From assembly GCA_948099385.1 (NCBI GenBank), contig CANUEZ040000204.1:2958001-3022000 (forward strand): a stretch of 64,000 nt of DNA, in the 5' to 3' direction. The DNA is from Fasciola hepatica. Lineage: Eukaryota; Platyhelminthes; Trematoda; Plagiorchiida; Fasciolidae. Below are positions 12,604-26,555 of this stretch, one piece after another. Position numbers and translations under genes: made by a program. The notes below the pieces were generated by a model. It had not been told where the DNA came from and did not search any database. It worked only from the letters and a program-made list of their open reading frames with translations. The first letter of the stretch is position 1. Each line of letters opens with the position of its first letter.

Positions 12604-13449
12604 TTGTGGTTCGGGTGTTCTATTGACAATCGTTCACCCCAACCGTTGTTCGTGTCCCCGTGTGGACTCGGTCCATTTGCAATGCTCATGATTCCCTTAG
12701 GGGATCAAACAGCTGTACAGTGCTTCCATCATTTTCAATGGTCACTTCAGTGTTCAAGCTGCATGGAGAATCATATTATACAAATCTACTCTGCTACTGC
12801 TCAATTGCATTGTATCAGCAATTTGTGTGGATTGTTCATATGGGAATGCCTTGGTTTTACCTAGGCCCATAAATGGAGAAGTGATGGAACATAGGATTGG
12901 ATCGGTGTGCGAGAATTTGTTTCTCACCGTAAAAAGCCAATTTGAAAGCCGAAGCCAGTTTGGGGAGTGTGCTATATCATGTATTGTATGTGTTGAACAA
13001 AGCGTTCAGAGCCATATCGGATATCCTTGTGGTTCGGGTGTTCTATTGACAATCGTTCACCCCAACCCTTGTACGTGTCCCCGTGTGGACTCGGTCCATT
13101 TGCAATGTTCATGATTCCCTTAGGGGATCAAACAGCTGTACAGTGCTTACAGAATTTTCAATGGTCAGTTCAGTGTTCAAGCTGCATGGAGAATCATATT
13201 ATACAAATCTACTCTGCTACTGCTCAATTGCATTGTATCAGCAATTTGTGTGGATTGTTCATATGGGAATGCCTTGGTTTTACCTAGGCCCATAAATGGA
13301 GAAGTGATGGAACATAGGATTGGATAGGTGTGCGAGAATTTGTTTCTCACCGTAAAAAGCCAATTTGAAAGCCGAAGCCAGTTTGGGGAGTGTGCTGTAT
13401 CATGTAGTGTATATGTTGAACAAAGCGTTCAGAGCCATATCGGATAGCC

Positions 13450-14287
13450 TTGTGGTTCGGGTGTACTATTCACAATCGTTCACCCCAACCCTTGTACGTG
13501 TCCCCGTGTGGACTCGGTCCATTTGCAATGCTCATGATTTTCTTAGGGGATCAAACAGCTGTACAGTGCTTCCAGAATTTTCAATGGTCAGTTCAGTGTT
13601 CGAGCTGCATGGAGAATCATATTATACAAATCTACTCTGCTACTGCTCAATTGCATTGTATCAGCAATTTGTGTGGATTGTTCATAAGGGAATGCCTTGG
13701 TTTGACTTAGGCCCATAAATGGAGAAGTGATGGAACATAGGATTGGATCGGTGTGCGAGAATTTGGTTCTCACCGTAAAAAGCCAATTTGAAAGCCGAAG
13801 CCAGTTTGGGGAGTGTCGTGTATCAGGAACGGTATATGTTGAACAAAGCGTTCAGAGCCATATCGGATAGCCTTGTGGTTCGGGTGTTCTATTGACAATC
13901 GTTCACCCCAACCCTTGTACGTGTCCCCGTGTGGACTCGGTCCATTTGCAATGCTCATGATTCCCTTAGGGGATCAAACAGCTGTACAGTGCTTCCATAA
14001 TTTTCAATGGTCAGTTCAGTGTTCAAGCTGCATGGAGAATCTTATTATACAAATCTACTCTGCTACTGCTCAATTGCATTGTATCAGCAATTTGTGTGGA
14101 TTGTTCATAAGGGAATGCCTTGGTTTTACTTAGGCCCATAAATGGAGAAGTGATGGATTGGATCGGTGTGCGAGAATTTGGTTCTCACCGTAAAAAGCCA
14201 ATTTGAAAGCCGAAGCCAGTTTGGAGAGTGTGCTATATCATGTAGTGTATATGTTGAACAAAGCGTTCAGAGCCATATCGGATAGCC
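13450..14287 (+). repeat. Two-monomer block with GTCGTGTATCAGGAACGG allele, copy 2
   Basis: Matches 10102-10947 in its rare alleles but differs by CTATTCACAATC near the start. The second monomer is shortened to 415 bp by an 8-bp deletion. Confidence 0.87.
14148..14162 (+). repeat. 8-bp deletion junction in monomer 13873
   Basis: The majority reads GATGGAACATAGGATTGG and this copy reads GATGGATTGG. The lost 8 bases lie between two GGA triplets, one of which is retained. This is the classic footprint of slippage or microhomology-mediated deletion. Confidence 0.88.
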
Positions 14288-15134
14288 TTGTGGTTCGGGT
14301 GTTCTATTGACAATCGTTCACCCCAACCCTTGTACGTGTCCCCGTGTGGACTCGGTCCATTTGCAATGCTCATGATTCCCTTAGGGGATCAAACAGCTGT
14401 ACAGTGCTTCCATCATTTTCAATGGTCACTTCAGTGTTCAAGCTGCATGGAGAATCATATTATACAAATCTACTCTGCTACTGCTCAATTGCATTGTATC
14501 AGCAATTTGTGTGGATTGATCATATGGGAATGCCTTGGTTTTACTCAGGCCCATAAATGGAGAAGTGGTGGAACATAGGATTTGATCGGTGTGCGAGAAT
14601 TTGGTTCTCACCGTAAAATGCCAATTTGAAAGCCGAAGCCAGTTTGGGGAGTGTGCTATATCATGTAGTGTATATGTTGAACAAAGGCGTTGAGACCCAT
14701 ATCGGATAGCCTTGTTGTTCGGGTGTTCTATTGACAATCGTTCACCCCAACCCTTGTACGTGTCCCCGTGTGGACTCGGTCCATTTGCAATGCTCATGAT
14801 TCCCTTAGCGGATCAAACAGCTGTACAGTGCTTCCATAATTTTCAATGGTCAGCTCAGTGTTCAAGCTGCATGGAGAATCATATTATACAAATCTACTCT
14901 GCTACTGCTCAATTGCATTGTATCAGCAATTTGTGTGGATTGTTCATAAGGGAATGCCGTGGTTTTACTTAGGCCCATAAATGGAGAAGTGATGGAACAT
15001 AGGATTTGATCGGTGTGCGAGAATTTGGTTCTCACCGTAAAATGCCAATTTGAAAGCCGAAGCCAGTTTGGGGAGTGTGCTATATCATGTAGTGTATATG
15101 TTGAACAAAGCGTTCAGAGCCATATCGGATAGCC

Positions 15135-16402
15135 TTGTGGTTCGGGTGTACTATTCACAATCGTTCACCCCAACCCTTGTACGTGTCCCCGTGTGGACTC
15201 GGTCCATTTGCAATGCTCATGATTTTCTTAGGGGATCAAACAGCTGTACAGTGCTTCCATAATTTTCAATGGTCAGCTCAGTGTTCAAGCTGCATGGAGA
15301 ATCATATTATACAAATCTACTCTGCTACTGCTCAATTGCATTGTATCAGCAATTTGTGTGGATTGTTCATAAGGGAATGCCTTGGTTTTACTTAGGCCCA
15401 TAAATGGAGAAGTGATGGAACATAGGATCGGATCGGTGTGCGAGAATTTGTTTGTTTCCTTTCAAATCCAAATTGAAATCCGAAGCCAGTTTGGAGAGTG
15501 TGCTATATCATGTAGTGTAGATTTTGAACAATGCGTTCAAAGACATATGGGATAGCCTTGTGGTTTGGGTGTACTATTGACAATCGTTCACACCAACCCT
15601 TGTACGTGTCCCCGTGTGGACTCGGTCCATTTGCAATGCTCATGATTTCCTTAGCCGATCAAACAGCTGTACAGTGCTTCCAGAATTTTCAATGGTCACT
15701 TCAGTGTTCAAGCTGCTTGGGGAATCATATTATACAAATCTACTCTGCTACTGCTCAATTGCATTGTATCAGCAATTTGTGTAGATTGTTCATCAGCGAA
15801 TGCCTTGGTTTTACTTAGGCCCATAAATGGAGAAGTGATGGAACATAGGATTGGATTGGTTTGCGAGAATATGGTTGTTACCGTTCAAATCGAAAGCGAA
15901 ATCCGAAGCCAGTTTGGAGAGTGTGCTATATCATGTAGTGTAGATCTTGAACAATGCGTTCAGAGCCATATCGGATAGCCTTGTGGTTCGGGTGTTCTAT
16001 TGACAATCGTTCACCCCAACCCTTGTACGTGTCCCCGTGTGGACTCGGTCCATTTGCAATGCTCATGATTCCCTTAGGGGAACAAAAAGCTGTACAGTGC
16101 TTCCAGAATTTTCAATGGTCAGTTCAGTGTTCAAGCTGCATGGAGAGCATATTATACAAATCTACTCTGCTACTGCTCAATTGCATTGTATCAGCAATTT
16201 GTGTGGATTGATCATATGGGAATGCCTTGGTTTTACTCAGGCCCATAAATGGAGAAGTGATGGAACATAGGATTGGATCGGTGTGCGAGAATTTGGTTCT
16301 CACCGTAAAAAGCCAATTTGAAAGCCGAAGCCAGTTTGGGGAGTGTGCTGTATCATGTAGTGTATATGTTGAACAAAGCGTTCAGAGCCATATCGGATAG
16401 CC
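15135..16402 (+). repeat. 3-mer HOR of domain 3, copy 1 (1268 bp)
   Basis: Monomers start at 15135, 15558 and 15981. Rare markers are a tail reading TTTGTTTGTTTCCTTTC near 15449, CTGCTTGGGGAATC, GTAGATTTTGAACAATGCG, and GAACAAAAAGCTG with GGAGAGCATA in the third monomer. The next three monomers repeat this order at an offset of 1268 bp. Confidence 0.85.
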
Positions 16403-17669
16403 TTGTGGTTCGGGTGTACTATTGACAATCGTTCACCCCAACCCTTGTACGTGTCCCCGTGTAGACTCGGTCCATTTGCAATGCTCATGATTCCCTTAGG
16501 GGATCAAACAGCTGTACAGTGCTTCCATAATTTTCAATGGTCACTTCAGTGTTCAAGCTGCATGGAGAATCATATTATACAAATCTACTCTGCTACTGCT
16601 CAATTGCATTGTATCAGCAATTTGTGTGGATTGTTCATAAGGGAATGCCGTGGTTTAACTTAGGCCCATAAATGGAGAAGTGATGGAACATAGGATTGGA
16701 TCGGTGTGCGAGAATTTGTTTGTTTCCTTTCAAATCCAAATTGAAATCCGAAGCCAGTTTGGAGAGTGTGCTATATCATGTAGTGTAGATTTTGAACAAT
16801 GCGTTCAAAGACATATGGGATAGCCTTGTGGTTTGGGTGTACTATTGACAATCGTTCACACCAACCCTTGTACGTGTCCCCGTGTGGACTCGGTCCATTT
16901 GCAATGCTCATGATTTCCTTAGCCGATCAAACAGCTGTACAGTGCTTCCAGAATTTTCAATGGTCACTTCAGTGTTCAAGCTGCTTGGGGAATCATATTA
17001 TACAAATCTACTCTGCTACTGCTAAATTGCATTGTATCAGCAATTTGTGTAGATTGTTCATCAGCGAATGCCTTGGTTTTACTTAGGCCCATAAATGGAG
17101 AATTGATGGAACATAGGATTGGATCGGTGTGCGGGAATAATTTTGTTACCTTTCAAACCCAAATTGAAAGCCGAAGCCAGTTTGAGGAGTGTGCTATATC
17201 ATGTAGTGTAGATCTTGAACAATGCGTTCAGAGCCATATCGGATAGCCTTGTGGTTCGGGTGTTCTATTGACAATCGTTCACCCCAACCGTTGTTCGTGT
17301 CCCCGTGTGGACTCGGTCCATTTGCAATGCTCATGATTCCCTTACGGGAACAAAAAGCTGTACAGTGCTTCCAGAATTTTCAATGGTCAGTTCAGTGTTC
17401 AAGCTGCATGGAGAGCATATTATACAAATCTACTCTGCTACTGCTCAATTGCATTGTATCAGCAATTTGTGTGGATTGATCATATGGGAATGCCTTGGTA
17501 TACTCAGGCCCATAAATGGAGAAGTGATGGAACATAGGATTGGATCGGTGTGTGAGAATTTGGTTCTCACCGTAAAAAGCCAATTTGAAAGCCGAAGCCA
17601 GTTTGGGGAGTGTGCTATATCATGTAGTGTATATGTTGAACAAAGCGTTCAGAGCCATATCGGATAGCC
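16403..17669 (+). repeat. 3-mer HOR of domain 3, copy 2 (1267 bp)
   Basis: Monomers start at 16403, 16826 and 17249 and share the rare alleles of 15135-16402. The front of the first monomer differs, and the tail of the second has GGGAATAATTTTGTTACC where copy 1 has GAGAATATGGTTGTTACC. This unit is therefore older or more converted than the HORs farther right. Confidence 0.83.
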
Positions 17670-20207
17670 TTGTGGTTCGGGTGTACTATTGACAATCGTT
17701 CACCCCAACCCTTGTACGTGTCCCCGTGTGGACTCGGTCCATTTGCAATGCTCATGATTCCCTTAGGGGATCAAAAAGCTGTAAAGTGCTGCCAATATTT
17801 TCAATGGTCAGTTCAGTGTTCAAGCTGCATTGAGAATCATATTATACAAATCTACTCTGCTACTGCTCAATTGCATTGTATCAGCAATTTGTGTGGATTG
17901 TTCATAAGGGAAGGCCGTGATTTTACTTAGGCCCATAAATGGAGAAGTGATGGAACATAGGATTGGATCGGTGTGCGAGAATTTGGTTCTCACCGTAAAA
18001 AGCCAATTTGAAAGCCGAAGCCATTTTGGGGAGTGTGCTATATCATGTAGTGTATATGTTGAACAAAGCGTTCAGAGCCATATCGGATAGCCTTGTGGTT
18101 TGGGTGTACTATTGAAGATCGTTCACCCCAACCCTTGTACGTGTCCCCGTGTGGACTCGGTCCATTTGCAATGCTCATGATTCCCTTAGTGGATCAAACA
18201 GCTGTACAGTGCTTCCATAATTTTCAATGGTCAGTTCAGTGTTCAAGCTGCATGGAGAATCATATTATACAAATCTACTCTGCTACTGCTCAATTGCATT
18301 GTATGAGCAATTTGTGTGGATTTTTTATAAGAGAATGCCGTGGTTTTACTTAGGCCCATAAATGGAGAAGTGATGGAACATAGGATTGGATCGGTGTGCG
18401 AGAATTTGTTTCTCACCGTAAAAAGCCAAGTTGAAAGCCGAAGCCAGTTTGGGTAGTGTGCTATATCATGTATTGTATATGTTGAACAAAGCGTTCAGAG
18501 CCATATCGGATAGCCTTGTGGTTCGGGTGTTCTATTGACAATCGTTCACCCCAACCCTTGTACGTGTCCCCGTGTGGACTCGGTCCATTTGCAATGCTCA
18601 TGATTCCCTTAGGGGATCAAACAGCTGTACAGTGCTTCCATCATTTTCAATGGTCACTTCAGTGTTCAAGCTGCTTGGGGAATCATATTATACAAATCTA
18701 CTCTGCTACCGCTCAATTGCATTTTATGAGCAATTTGTGTGGATTGTTCATAAGGGAATGCCTTGGTTTTACTTAGGCCCATAAATGGGGAAGTGATGGA
18801 ACATAGGATTGGATCGGTGTGCGAGAATTTGTTTCTCACCGTAAAAAGCCAATTTGAAAGCCGAAGCCAGTTTGGGGAGTGTGCTATATCATGTAGTGTA
18901 GATCTTGAACAAAGCGTTCAGAGCCATATCGGATAGCCTTGTGGTTTAGGTGTACTATTGAAGATCGTTCACCCCAACCCTTGTACGTGTCCCCGTGTGG
19001 ACTCGGTCCATTTGCAATGCTCATGATTTCCTTAGGGGATCAAACAGCTGTACAGTGCTTCCAGAATTTTCAATGGTCAGTTCAGTGTTCAAGCTGCATG
19101 GAGAATCATATTATACAAATCTACTCTGCTACTGCTCATTTGTATTGTATCAGCAATTTGTGTAGATTGTTCATCAGCGAATGCCTTGGTTTTACTTAGG
19201 CCCATAAATGGAGAAGTGATGGAACATAGGATTGGATCGGTGTGCGAGAATTTGGTTCTCACCGTAAAAAGCCAATTTGGAAGCCGAAGCCAGTTTGTGG
19301 AGTGTGCTATATCATGTAGTGTATATGTTGAACAAAGCGTTCAGAGCCATATCGGATAGCCTTGTGGTTCGGGTGTTCTATTGACAATCGTTCACCCCAA
19401 CCCTTGTACGTGTCCCCGTGTGGACTCGGTCCATTTGCAATGCTCATGATTCCCTTAGTGGATCAAACAGCTGTACAGTGCTTCCATAATTTTCAATGGT
19501 CACTTCAGTGTTCAAGCTGCATGGAGAATCATATTATACAAATCTACTCTGCTACTGCTCAATTGCATTGTATCAGGAATTTGTGTTTATTGTTCATAAG
19601 GGAATGCCGTGGTTTTACTTAGGCCCATAAATGGAGAAGTGATGGAACATAGGATTGGATCGGTGTGCGAGATTTCTTATCCGACCGAAAGAAGCCAATT
19701 TGAAAGCCGAAGCCAGTTTGAGGAGTGTGCTATATCATGTAGTGTATATGTTGAACAAAGCGTTCAGAGCCATATCGGATAGCCTTGTGGTTTGGGTGTT
19801 CTATTGACAATCGTTCACCCCAACCCTTGTACGTGTCCCCGTGTGGACTCGGTCCATTTGCAATGCTCATGATTCCCTTAGCGGATCAAACAGCTGTACA
19901 GTGCTTCCATCATTTTCAATGGTCACTTCGGTGTTCAAGCTGCATGGAGAATCATATTATACAAATCTACTCTGCTACTGCTCAATTGCATTGTATCAGC
20001 AATTTGTGTAGATTGTTCATAAGGGAATGCCTTGGTGTTACTTAGGCCCATAAATGGAGAAGTGATGGAACATAGGATTGGATCGGTGTGCGAGAATTTG
20101 TTTCTCACCGTAAAAAGCCAATTTGAAAGCCGAAGCCAGTTTGGGGAGTGTGCTATATCATGTAGTGTAGATCTTGAACAAAGCGTTCAGAGCCATATCG
20201 GATAGCC
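17670..20207 (+). repeat. Diverged monomers, end of domain 3
   Basis: Six monomers (17670, 18093, 18516, 18939, 19362, 19785). Markers include TTGAAGATCG in place of TTGACAATCG (18093, 18939), GAATGCCGTGG, and a tail CGAGATTTCTTATCCGACCG in the monomer at 19362. I saw no regular HOR. The TTGAAGATCG allele continues into domain 4 at 20208 and 24441. Confidence 0.8.
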
Positions 20208-22746
20208 TTGTGTTTTGGGTGTACTATTGAAGATCGTTCACCCCAACCCTTGTACGTGTCCCCGTGTGGACTCGGTCCATTTGCAATGCTCATGATTTCC
20301 TTAGGGGATCAATCACCTGTACTGTGCTTCCATAATTTTCAATCGTCAGTTCAGTGTTCAAGCTGCATGGAGAATCATAATATACAAATCTAATCTGCTA
20401 CTGCTCATTTGTATTGTATCAGCAATTTGTGTGGATTGTTCATCAGCGAAAGCCTTGGTTTTACATAGGCCCATAAATGGAGAAGTGATGGAACATAGGT
20501 TTGGATCGGTGTGCGAGAATTTGGTTCTCACCGTTGAAAGCCAATTTGAAAGCCGAAGCCAGTTTGGGGAATGTGCTATATCATGTGGTGTATATGTTGA
20601 ACAAAGCGTTCAGAGCCATATCGGATATCCTTGTGGTTCGGGTGTTCTATTGACAGTCGTTCACACCAACCCTTGTACGTGTCCCCGTGTGGACTCGGTC
20701 CATTTGCAATACTCATGATTCCCTTAGCGGATCAAACAGCTGTACAGTGCTTCCATAATTTTCAATGGTCAGCTCAGTGTTCAAGCTGCATGGAGAATCA
20801 TATTATACAAATCTACTCTGCTACTGCTCAATTGCATTGTATCAGCAGTTTGTGTGGATTATCCATTAGCAACGACCTTGGTTCAAATTAGTGACCTATA
20901 TTTAGAAGTGATGGAACATAGGATTGGATCGGTGTGGGAGAATTATTTTCCGACCGTAAAAAGCCAATTTGAAAGCCGAAGCCAGTTTGGGGAGTGTGCT
21001 ATATCATGTAGTGTATATGTTGAACAAAGCGTTCAGAGCCATATCGGATAGCCTTGTGGTTCGGGTGTTCTATTGACAATCGTTCACCCCAACCCTTGTA
21101 CGTGTCCCCGTGTGGACTCGGTCCATTTGCAATGCTCATGATTCCCTTAGGGGATCAAACAGCTGTACAGTGCTTCAATAATTTTCAATTGTCATTTCAA
21201 TGTTCAAGCTGCATTGAGAATCATATTATACAAATCTACTCTGCTACTGCTCAATTGCTTGTATCAGCAATTTGTGTGGATTGTGGATGAGCAACGAACT
21301 TGGAACAAATTAGTGACCTAAATTGAAAAGTGATGGAACATAGGATTGGATCGGTGTGCGAGAATTTGGTTCTCACCGTAAAAAGCCAATTTGAAAGCCG
21401 AAGCCAGTTTGGGGAGTGTGCTGTATCATGTAGTGTATTTGTTGAGCAAAGCGTTCAGAGCCATATCGGATAGCCTTGTGGTTCGGGTGTTCTATTGACA
21501 ATCGTTCACCCCAACCCTTGTTCGTGTCCCCGTGTGGACTCGGTCCATTTGCAATGCTCATGATTCCCTTAGGGGATCAAACAGCTGTACAGTGCTTCCT
21601 TAATTTTCAATGGTCAGTTCAGTGTTCAAGCTGCATGGAGAATCATATTATACAAATCTACTCTGCTACTGCTCAATTGCATTGTATCAGCAATGTGTGT
21701 GGATTGATCATATGGGAATGCCTTGGTTTTACTTAGGCCAATAAATGGAGAAGTGATGGAACATAGGATTGGATCGGTGTGCGAGAATTTGTTTCTCACC
21801 GTAAAAAGCCAATTTGAAAGCCGAAGCCAGTTTGGGGAGTGTGCTATATCATGTAGTGTATATGTTGAACAAAGCGTTCAGAGCCATATCGGATAGCCTT
21901 GTGGTTCGGGTGTTCTATTGACAATCGTTCACCCCAACCCTTGTACGTGTCCCCGTGTGGTCTCGGTCCATTTGCAATGCTCATGATTCCCTTAGGGGAT
22001 CAAACAGCTGTACAGTGCTTCCATAATTTTCAATGGTCACTTCAGTGTTCAAGCTGCATGGAGAATCATATTATACAAATCTACTCTGCTACTGCTCAAT
22101 TGCATTGTATCAGCAATTTGTGTGGATTGTTCATAAGGGAATGCCTTGGTTTTACTTAGGCCCATAAATGGAGAAGTGATGGAACATAGGATTGGATCGG
22201 TGTGCGAGAATTTGGTTCTCTCCTTAAAAAGCCAATTTGAAAGCCGAAGCCAGTTTGGGGAGTGTGCTATATCATGTATTGTATATGTTGAACAAAGCGT
22301 TCAGAGCCATATCGGATAGCCTTGTGGTTCGGGTGTTCTATTGACAATCGTTCACCCCAACCCTTGTACGTGTCCCCGTGTGGACTCGGTCCATTTGCAA
22401 TGCTCATGATTCCCTTAGGGGATCAAACAGCTGTACAGTGCTTCCATAATTTGCAATGGTCAGTTCAGTGTTCAAGCTGCATGGAGAATCATATTATACA
22501 AATCTAATCTGCTACTGCTCAATTGCATTTTATCAGCAATATGTGTGTGATTTGTACATGAGCGAATGCCTTGGTATTACTTAGGCCCATAAATGGAGAA
22601 GTGATGGAACATAGGATTGGATCGGTGTGCGAGAATTTGTTTCTCACCGTAAAAAGCCAATTTGAAAGCCGAAGCCAGTTCGGGGAGTTGGTTGTATCAT
22701 GTAGTGTATATGTTGAACAAAGCGTTCAGAGCCATATCGGATAGCC
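20208..22746 (+). repeat. 6-mer HOR of domain 4, full unit A-B-C-D-E-F
   Basis: Six distinguishable monomers. A (20208): TTGTGTTTTGGG, ATCACCTGTACTGTGC. B (20631): GACAGTCGTTCACACC, TCCATTAGCAACGACC. C (21054): CAATTGTCATTTCAATG, GGATGAGCAACGAAC. D (21476): TTGTTCGTG and CAATGTGTGTGG. E (21899): GTGGTCTCGG. F (22322): TAATTTGCAATGG with ATATGTGTGTGATTTG. The unit is 2539 bp and is repeated, in shortened forms, to about 28.7 kb. Confidence 0.88.
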
Positions 22747-22835
22747 TTGTGGTTCGGGTGTTCTATTGACAATCGTTCAACCCAACCCTTGTACGTGTCC
22801 CCGTGTGGACTCGGTCCATTTGCAATGCTCATGAT

Positions 22836-22847
22836 TCCCCTAGGGGA
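22836..22847. other. Perfect 12-bp palindrome TCCCCTAGGGGA
   Basis: Allele of the near-palindromic site in the monomer at 22747. It arises from the majority form by one T-to-C change that makes the centre symmetric. Confidence 0.9.
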
Positions 22848-23592
22848 TCAATCACCTGTACTGTGCTTCCATAATTTTCAATGGTCAGTTCAGTGTTCAA
22901 GCTGCATGGAGAATCATAATATACAAATCTAATCTGCTACTGCTCATTTGTATTGTATCAGCAATTTGTGTGGATTGTTCATCAGCGAAAGCCTTGGTTT
23001 TACATAGGCCCATAAATGGAGAAGTGATGGAACATAGGATTGGATCGGTGTGCGAGAATTTGGTTCTCACCGTTGAAAGCCAATTTGAAAGCCGAAGCCA
23101 GTTTGGGGAATGTGCTATATCATGTGGTGTATATGTTGAACAAAGCGTTCAGAGCCATATCGGATAGCCTTGTGGTTCGGGTGTTCTATTGACAGTCGTT
23201 CACACCAACCCTTGTACGTGTCCCCGTGTGGACTCGGTCCATTTGCAATACTCATGATTCTCTTAGCGGATCAAACAGCTGTACAGTGCTTCCATAATTT
23301 TCAATGGTCAGCTCAGTGTTCAAGCTGCATGGAGAATCATATTATACAAATCTACTCTGCTACTGCTCAATTGCATTGTATCAGCAGTTTGTGTGGATTA
23401 TCCATTAGCAACGACCTTGGTTCAAATTAGTGACCTATATTTAGAAGTGATGGAACATAGGATTGGATCGGTGTGGGAGAATTATTTTCCGACCGTAAAA
23501 AGCCAATTTGAAAGCCGAAGCCAGTTTGGGGAGTGTGCTATATCATGTAGTGTATATGTTGAGCAAAGCGTTCAGAGCCATATCGGATAGCC

Positions 23593-24015
23593 TTGTGGTT
23601 CGGGTGTTCTATTGACAATCGTTCACCCCAACCCTTGTACGTGTCCCCGTGTGGACTCGGTCCATTTGCAATGCTCATGATTCCCTTAGTGGATCAAACA
23701 GCTGTACAGTGCTTCAATAATTTTCAATTGTCATTTCAATGTTCAAGCTGCATTGAGAATCATATTATACAAATCTACTCTGCTACTGCTCAATTGCATT
23801 GTATCAGCAATTTGTGTGGATTGTTCATAAGGGAATGCCTTGGTTTTACTTAGGCCCATAAATGGAGAAGTGATGGAACATAGGATTGGATCGGTGTGCG
23901 AGAATTTGGTTCTCTCCTTAAAAAGCCAATTTGAAAGCCGAAGCCAGTTTGGGGAGTGTGCTATATCATGTATTGTATATGTTGAACAAAGCGTTCAGAG
24001 CCATATCGGATAGCC
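23593..24015 (+). repeat. Hybrid monomer C/E
   Basis: The left part has the C-type CAATTGTCATTTCAATG and CTGCATTGAG. The right part has GTTCATAAGGG, TTAGGCCCAT, GTTCTCTCCTTAAAAAGCC and GTATTGTATATG, as in type E at 21899. The switch lies about 23765-23825. An in-register crossover here explains the loss of one and a fraction HOR members. Confidence 0.87.
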
Positions 24016-24440
24016 TTGTGGTTCGGGTGTTCTATTGACAATCGTTCACCCCAACCCTTGTACGTGTCCCCGTGTGGACTCGGTCCATTTGCAATGCTCA
24101 TGATTCCCTTAGGGGATCAAACAGCTGTACAGTGCTTCCATAATTTGCAATGGTCAGTTCAGTGTTCAAGCTGCATGGAGAATCTCATTATACAAATCTA
24201 ATCTGCTACTGCTCAATTGCATTTTATCAGCAATATGTGTGTGATTTGTACATGAGCGAATGCCTTGGTATTACTTAGGCCCATAAATGGAGAAGTGATG
24301 GAACATAGGATTGGATCGGTGTGCGAGAATTTGTTTCTCACCGTAAAAAGCCAATTTGAAAGCCGAAGCCAGTTTGGGGAGTGTGCTATATCATGTAGTG
24401 TAGATCTTGAACAAAGCGTTCAGAGCCATATCGGATAGCC

Positions 24441-26555
24441 TTGTGTTTTGGGTGTACTATTGAAGATCGTTCACCCCAACCCTTGTACGTGTCCCCGTGT
24501 GGACTCGGTCCATTTGCAATGCTCATGATTTCCTTAGGGGATCAATCACCTGTACTGTGCTTCCATAATTTTCAATGGTCAGTTCAGTGTTCAAGCTGCA
24601 TGGAGAATCATAATATACAAATCTAATCTGCTACTGCTCATTTGTATTGTATCAGCAATTTGTGTGGATTGTTCATCAGCGAAAGCCTTGGTTTTACATA
24701 GGCCCATAAATGGAGAAGTGATGGAACATAGGATTGGATCGGTGTGCGAGAATTTGGTTCTCACCGTTGAAAGCCAATTTGAAAGCCGAAGCCAGTTTGG
24801 GGAATGTGCTATATCATGTGGTGTATATGTTGAACAAAGCGTTCAGAGCCATATCGGATAGCCTTGTGGTTCGGGTGTTCTATTGACAGTCGTTCACACC
24901 AACCCTTGTACGTGTCCCCGTGTGGACTCGGTCCATTTGCAATACTCATGATTCTCTTAGCGGATCAAACAGCTGTACAGTGCTTCCATAATTTTCAATG
25001 GTCAGCTCAGTGTTCAAGCTGCATGGAGAATCATATTATACAAATCTACTCTGCTACTGCTCAATTGCATTGTATCAGCAGTTTGTGTGGATTATCCATT
25101 AGCAACGACCTTGGTTCAAATTAGTGACCTATATTTAGAAGTGATGGAACATAGGATTGGATCGGTGTGGGAGAATTATTTTCCGACCGTAAAAAGCCAA
25201 TTTGAAAGCCGAAGCCAGTTTGGGGAGTGTGCTATATCATGTAGTGTATATGTTGAGCAAAGCGTTCAGAGCCATATCGGATAGCCTTGTGGTTCGGGTG
25301 TTCTATTGACAATCGTTCACCCCAACCCTTGTACGTGTCCCCGTGTGGACTCGGTCCATTTGCAATGCTCATGATTCCCTTAGTGGATCAAACAGCTGTA
25401 CAGTGCTTCAATAATTTTCAATTGTCATTTCAATGTTCAAGCTGCATTGAGAATCATATTATACAAATCTACTCTGCTACTGCTCAATTGCATTGTATCA
25501 GCAATTTGTGTGGATTGTGGATGAGCAACGAACTTGGAACAAATTAGTGACCTAAATTGAAAAGTGATGGAACATAGGATTGGATCGGTGTGCGAGAATT
25601 TGGTTCTCACCGTAAAAAGCCAATTTGAAAGCCGAAGCCAGTTTGGGGAGTGTGCTGTATCATGTAGTGTATTTGTTGAGCAAAGCGTTCAGAGCCATAT
25701 CGGATAGCCTTGTGGTTCGGGTGTTCTATTGACAATCGTTCACCCCAACCCTTGTTCGTGTCCCCGTGTGGACTCGGTCCATTTGCAATGCTCATGATTC
25801 CCTTAGGGGATCAAACAGCTGTACAGTGCTTCCATAATTTTCAATGGTCAGTTCAGTGTTCAAGCTGCATGGAGAATCATATTATACAAATCTACTCTGC
25901 TACTGCTCAATTGCATTGTATCAGCAATGTGTGTGGATTGATCATATGGGAATGCCTTGGTTTTACTTAGGCCAATAAATGGAGAAGTGATGGAACATAG
26001 GATTGGATCGGTGTGCGAGAATTTGTTTCTCACCGTAAAAAGCCAATTTGAAAGCCGAAGCCAGTTTGGGGAGTGTGCTATATCATGTAGTGTATATGTT
26101 GAACAAAGCGTTCAGAGCCATATCGGATAGCCTTGTGGTTCGGGTGTTATATTGACAATCGTTCACCCCAACCCTTGTACGTGTCCCCGTGTGGTCTCGG
26201 TCCATTTGCAATGCTCATGATTCCCTTAGGGGATCAAACAGCTGTACAGTGCTTCCATAATTTTCAATGGTCAGTTCAGTGTTCAAGCTGCATGGAGAAT
26301 CATATTATACAAATCTACTCTGCTACTGCTCAATTGCATTGTATCAGCAATTTGTGTGGATTGTTCATAAGGGAATGCCTTGGTTTTACTTAGGCCCATA
26401 AATGGAGAAGTGATGGAACATAGGATTGGATCGGTGTGCGAGAATTTGGTTCTCTCCTTAAAAAGCCAATTTGAAAGCCGAAGCCAGTTTGGGGAGTGTG
26501 CTATATCATGTATTGTATATGTTGAACAAAGCGTTCAGAGCCATATCGGATAGCC
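24441..26555 (+). repeat. Domain 4 HOR, monomers A-B-C-D-E (third unit)
   Basis: Monomers start at 24441, 24864, 25287, 25710 and 26133 and match the types at 20208-22321 at offsets of 4233-4234 bp. Few differences are visible, for example ATGGTCAG for ATCGTCAG in A and TTATATTG for TTCTATTG in E. Confidence 0.88.

Larger units (their letters stand above)
8427..15134 (+). repeat. Satellite domain 2: 405-bp monomers and AAAACGCC alleles
   Basis: Sixteen monomers (starts 8427 to 14712). Markers are GTAAAACGCC with CGAAGTCAG, limited to about 8.3-12.2 kb, three 405-bp monomers, and an alternative segment TATACAAATGAGTGCAG near position 259 in monomers 8851 and 11776. The pair 8851-9678 recurs as 11776-12603 at an offset of 2925 bp. 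The right part lacks the AAAACGCC markers and grades into domain 3. Confidence 0.82.
22747..24440 (+). repeat. 4-mer derivative of the domain 4 HOR
   Basis: Order is A', B, C/E hybrid, F (1694 bp). The first monomer has a different front (TTCAACCCAACC, CCCCTAGGGG) joined to an A-type right half. The third joins C to E, so D and the front of E are missing. Confidence 0.87.
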
